Of a DNA stretch of 35,915 nt, positions 35,605-35,915 are shown in pieces (within the stretch, counting starts at the first letter, position 1; every line of letters begins with the position of its first letter). The DNA comes from Xanthobacteraceae bacterium (GTDB lineage Bacteria > Pseudomonadota > Alphaproteobacteria > Rhizobiales > Xanthobacteraceae): positions 1 through 35,915 of the forward strand of contig JASHOX010000017.1 in NCBI GenBank assembly GCA_030038415.1, given 5' to 3'. Made by a program: the position numbers and the translations under genes. The notes under the pieces were generated by a model. That model made no database searches and was not told where the DNA came from. It saw only the letters and a program-made list of their open reading frames with translations.

Positions 35605-35915
35605 CTAATTGAATTTTTGTTTGATGTCTTCGATGCTTCGCGCCAGCAGGTCCTCGGCGACCTTGCCCTTGGCGGCGGTCGCGAGAATCTTTTCTGCCGC
35701 CGCAACCGCCGCTTCAGCGGCGGCGGAGCGCACGTCGTCCAGCGCCTGAGATTCGGCCTGGGCGATCTTCTCTTCCGCCATTTTGGTGCGGCGCGTCACG
35801 AAATCTTCGGCTCGGGTCTTGGCTTCGGCGGCGAGACGCTCGGCTTCGGCCTTGGCGCTGGCGATGATGGCTTCGGCCTCGGCTTCCGCTTCACGTCCCT
35901 TGCGCTGAAATTCGG
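35605..35915 (-). CDS. atpF: F0F1 ATP synthase subunit b (or b'), C-terminal part
   Basis: The reading frame is open from the window edge to a TAG at 35605-35607 and encodes the last 102 residues of a highly helical, Ala/Glu/Lys-rich protein. Its stretch [21 protein letters not shown] and the ending [18 protein letters not shown] are typical of the peripheral stalk subunit b. This subunit links the membrane sector to F1 through a coiled coil. The N-terminal membrane span lies outside the window. Alphaproteobacteria carry both b and b' genes side by side, and as the last gene of its operon this may be either. Confidence 0.9.
   Translation of the reverse strand, partial: EFQRKGREAEAEAEAIIASAKAEAERLAAEAKTRAEDFVTRRTKMAEEKIAQAESQALDDVRSAAAEAAVAAAEKILATAAKGKVAEDLLARSIEDIKQKFN

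Overview
The window reads as a stretch of chromosome from an alphaproteobacterium of the order Hyphomicrobiales (Rhizobiales), probably near Bradyrhizobium, Pseudolabrys, Rhodoplanes or Xanthobacteraceae. The evidence is high GC content, a gcrA cell-cycle regulator, an aa3-oxidase cluster in the order coxB-coxA-ctaB-coxF-ctaG-coxC-DUF983-surf1, a two-domain Dcd, a SAM-II riboswitch in front of metZ, and the gene order phoR-pstSCAB-phoU-phoB. The placement is made by recognition only; no search was run. I see no phage, insertion sequence, CRISPR array, tRNA or rRNA. Most of the window is core metabolism.

Layout. (1) 1-221: the end of a flippase-like membrane protein. (2) 547-7466: the phosphate regulon, made of sensor kinase PhoR, a perfect Pho box, the PstSCAB transporter, PhoU and response regulator PhoB. 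(3) 7566-8063 (minus): gcrA. (4) 8454-11657: argD, argF and hslO, followed by a convergent apaG. (5) 12307-15277: a three-gene overlapping operon with an OpgC-like membrane acyltransferase and two paralogous periplasmic SGNH proteins. One of the two has lost all four signature residues. (6) 15296-16651 (minus): metZ with promoter, SAM-II aptamer and intrinsic terminator all visible. (7) 16707-20906: dcd, a double-PAN secreted protein, and minus-strand lepB and tldD. (8) 21236-23278: a small secreted protein with an apparent frameshift, an orphan Bug-type binding protein and an IalB-family protein. (9) 23749-30229: the aa3 cytochrome c oxidase operon with its assembly factors. (10) 30404-34717: thrC, an M16 peptidase, a GNAT with a C-terminal frameshift, and a lipoprotein. 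(11) 34773-35915 (minus): a HAD hydrolase and the end of an ATP synthase b-type subunit gene.

How the genes work together. PhoR/PhoB sense low phosphate and drive pstS from the Pho box; PstSCAB and PhoU import phosphate and feed back on PhoR. The cox block encodes the catalytic subunits of aa3 oxidase plus heme O synthesis (CtaB), CuB insertion (CtaG) and Surf1. The OpgC/SGNH operon looks like an acyl-modification unit for an exported glycan.

The most interesting items are the acyltransferase plus active/inactive SGNH pair, and the complete SAM-II riboswitch. There is also a recurring pattern of short tandem duplications: 18, 15 and 15 bp in frame at protein ends and 17 bp in non-coding DNA. 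Two genes (21236-21630 and 33113-33715) each look one base short in a G/C run, which suggests either fresh pseudogenes or draft-sequence errors.
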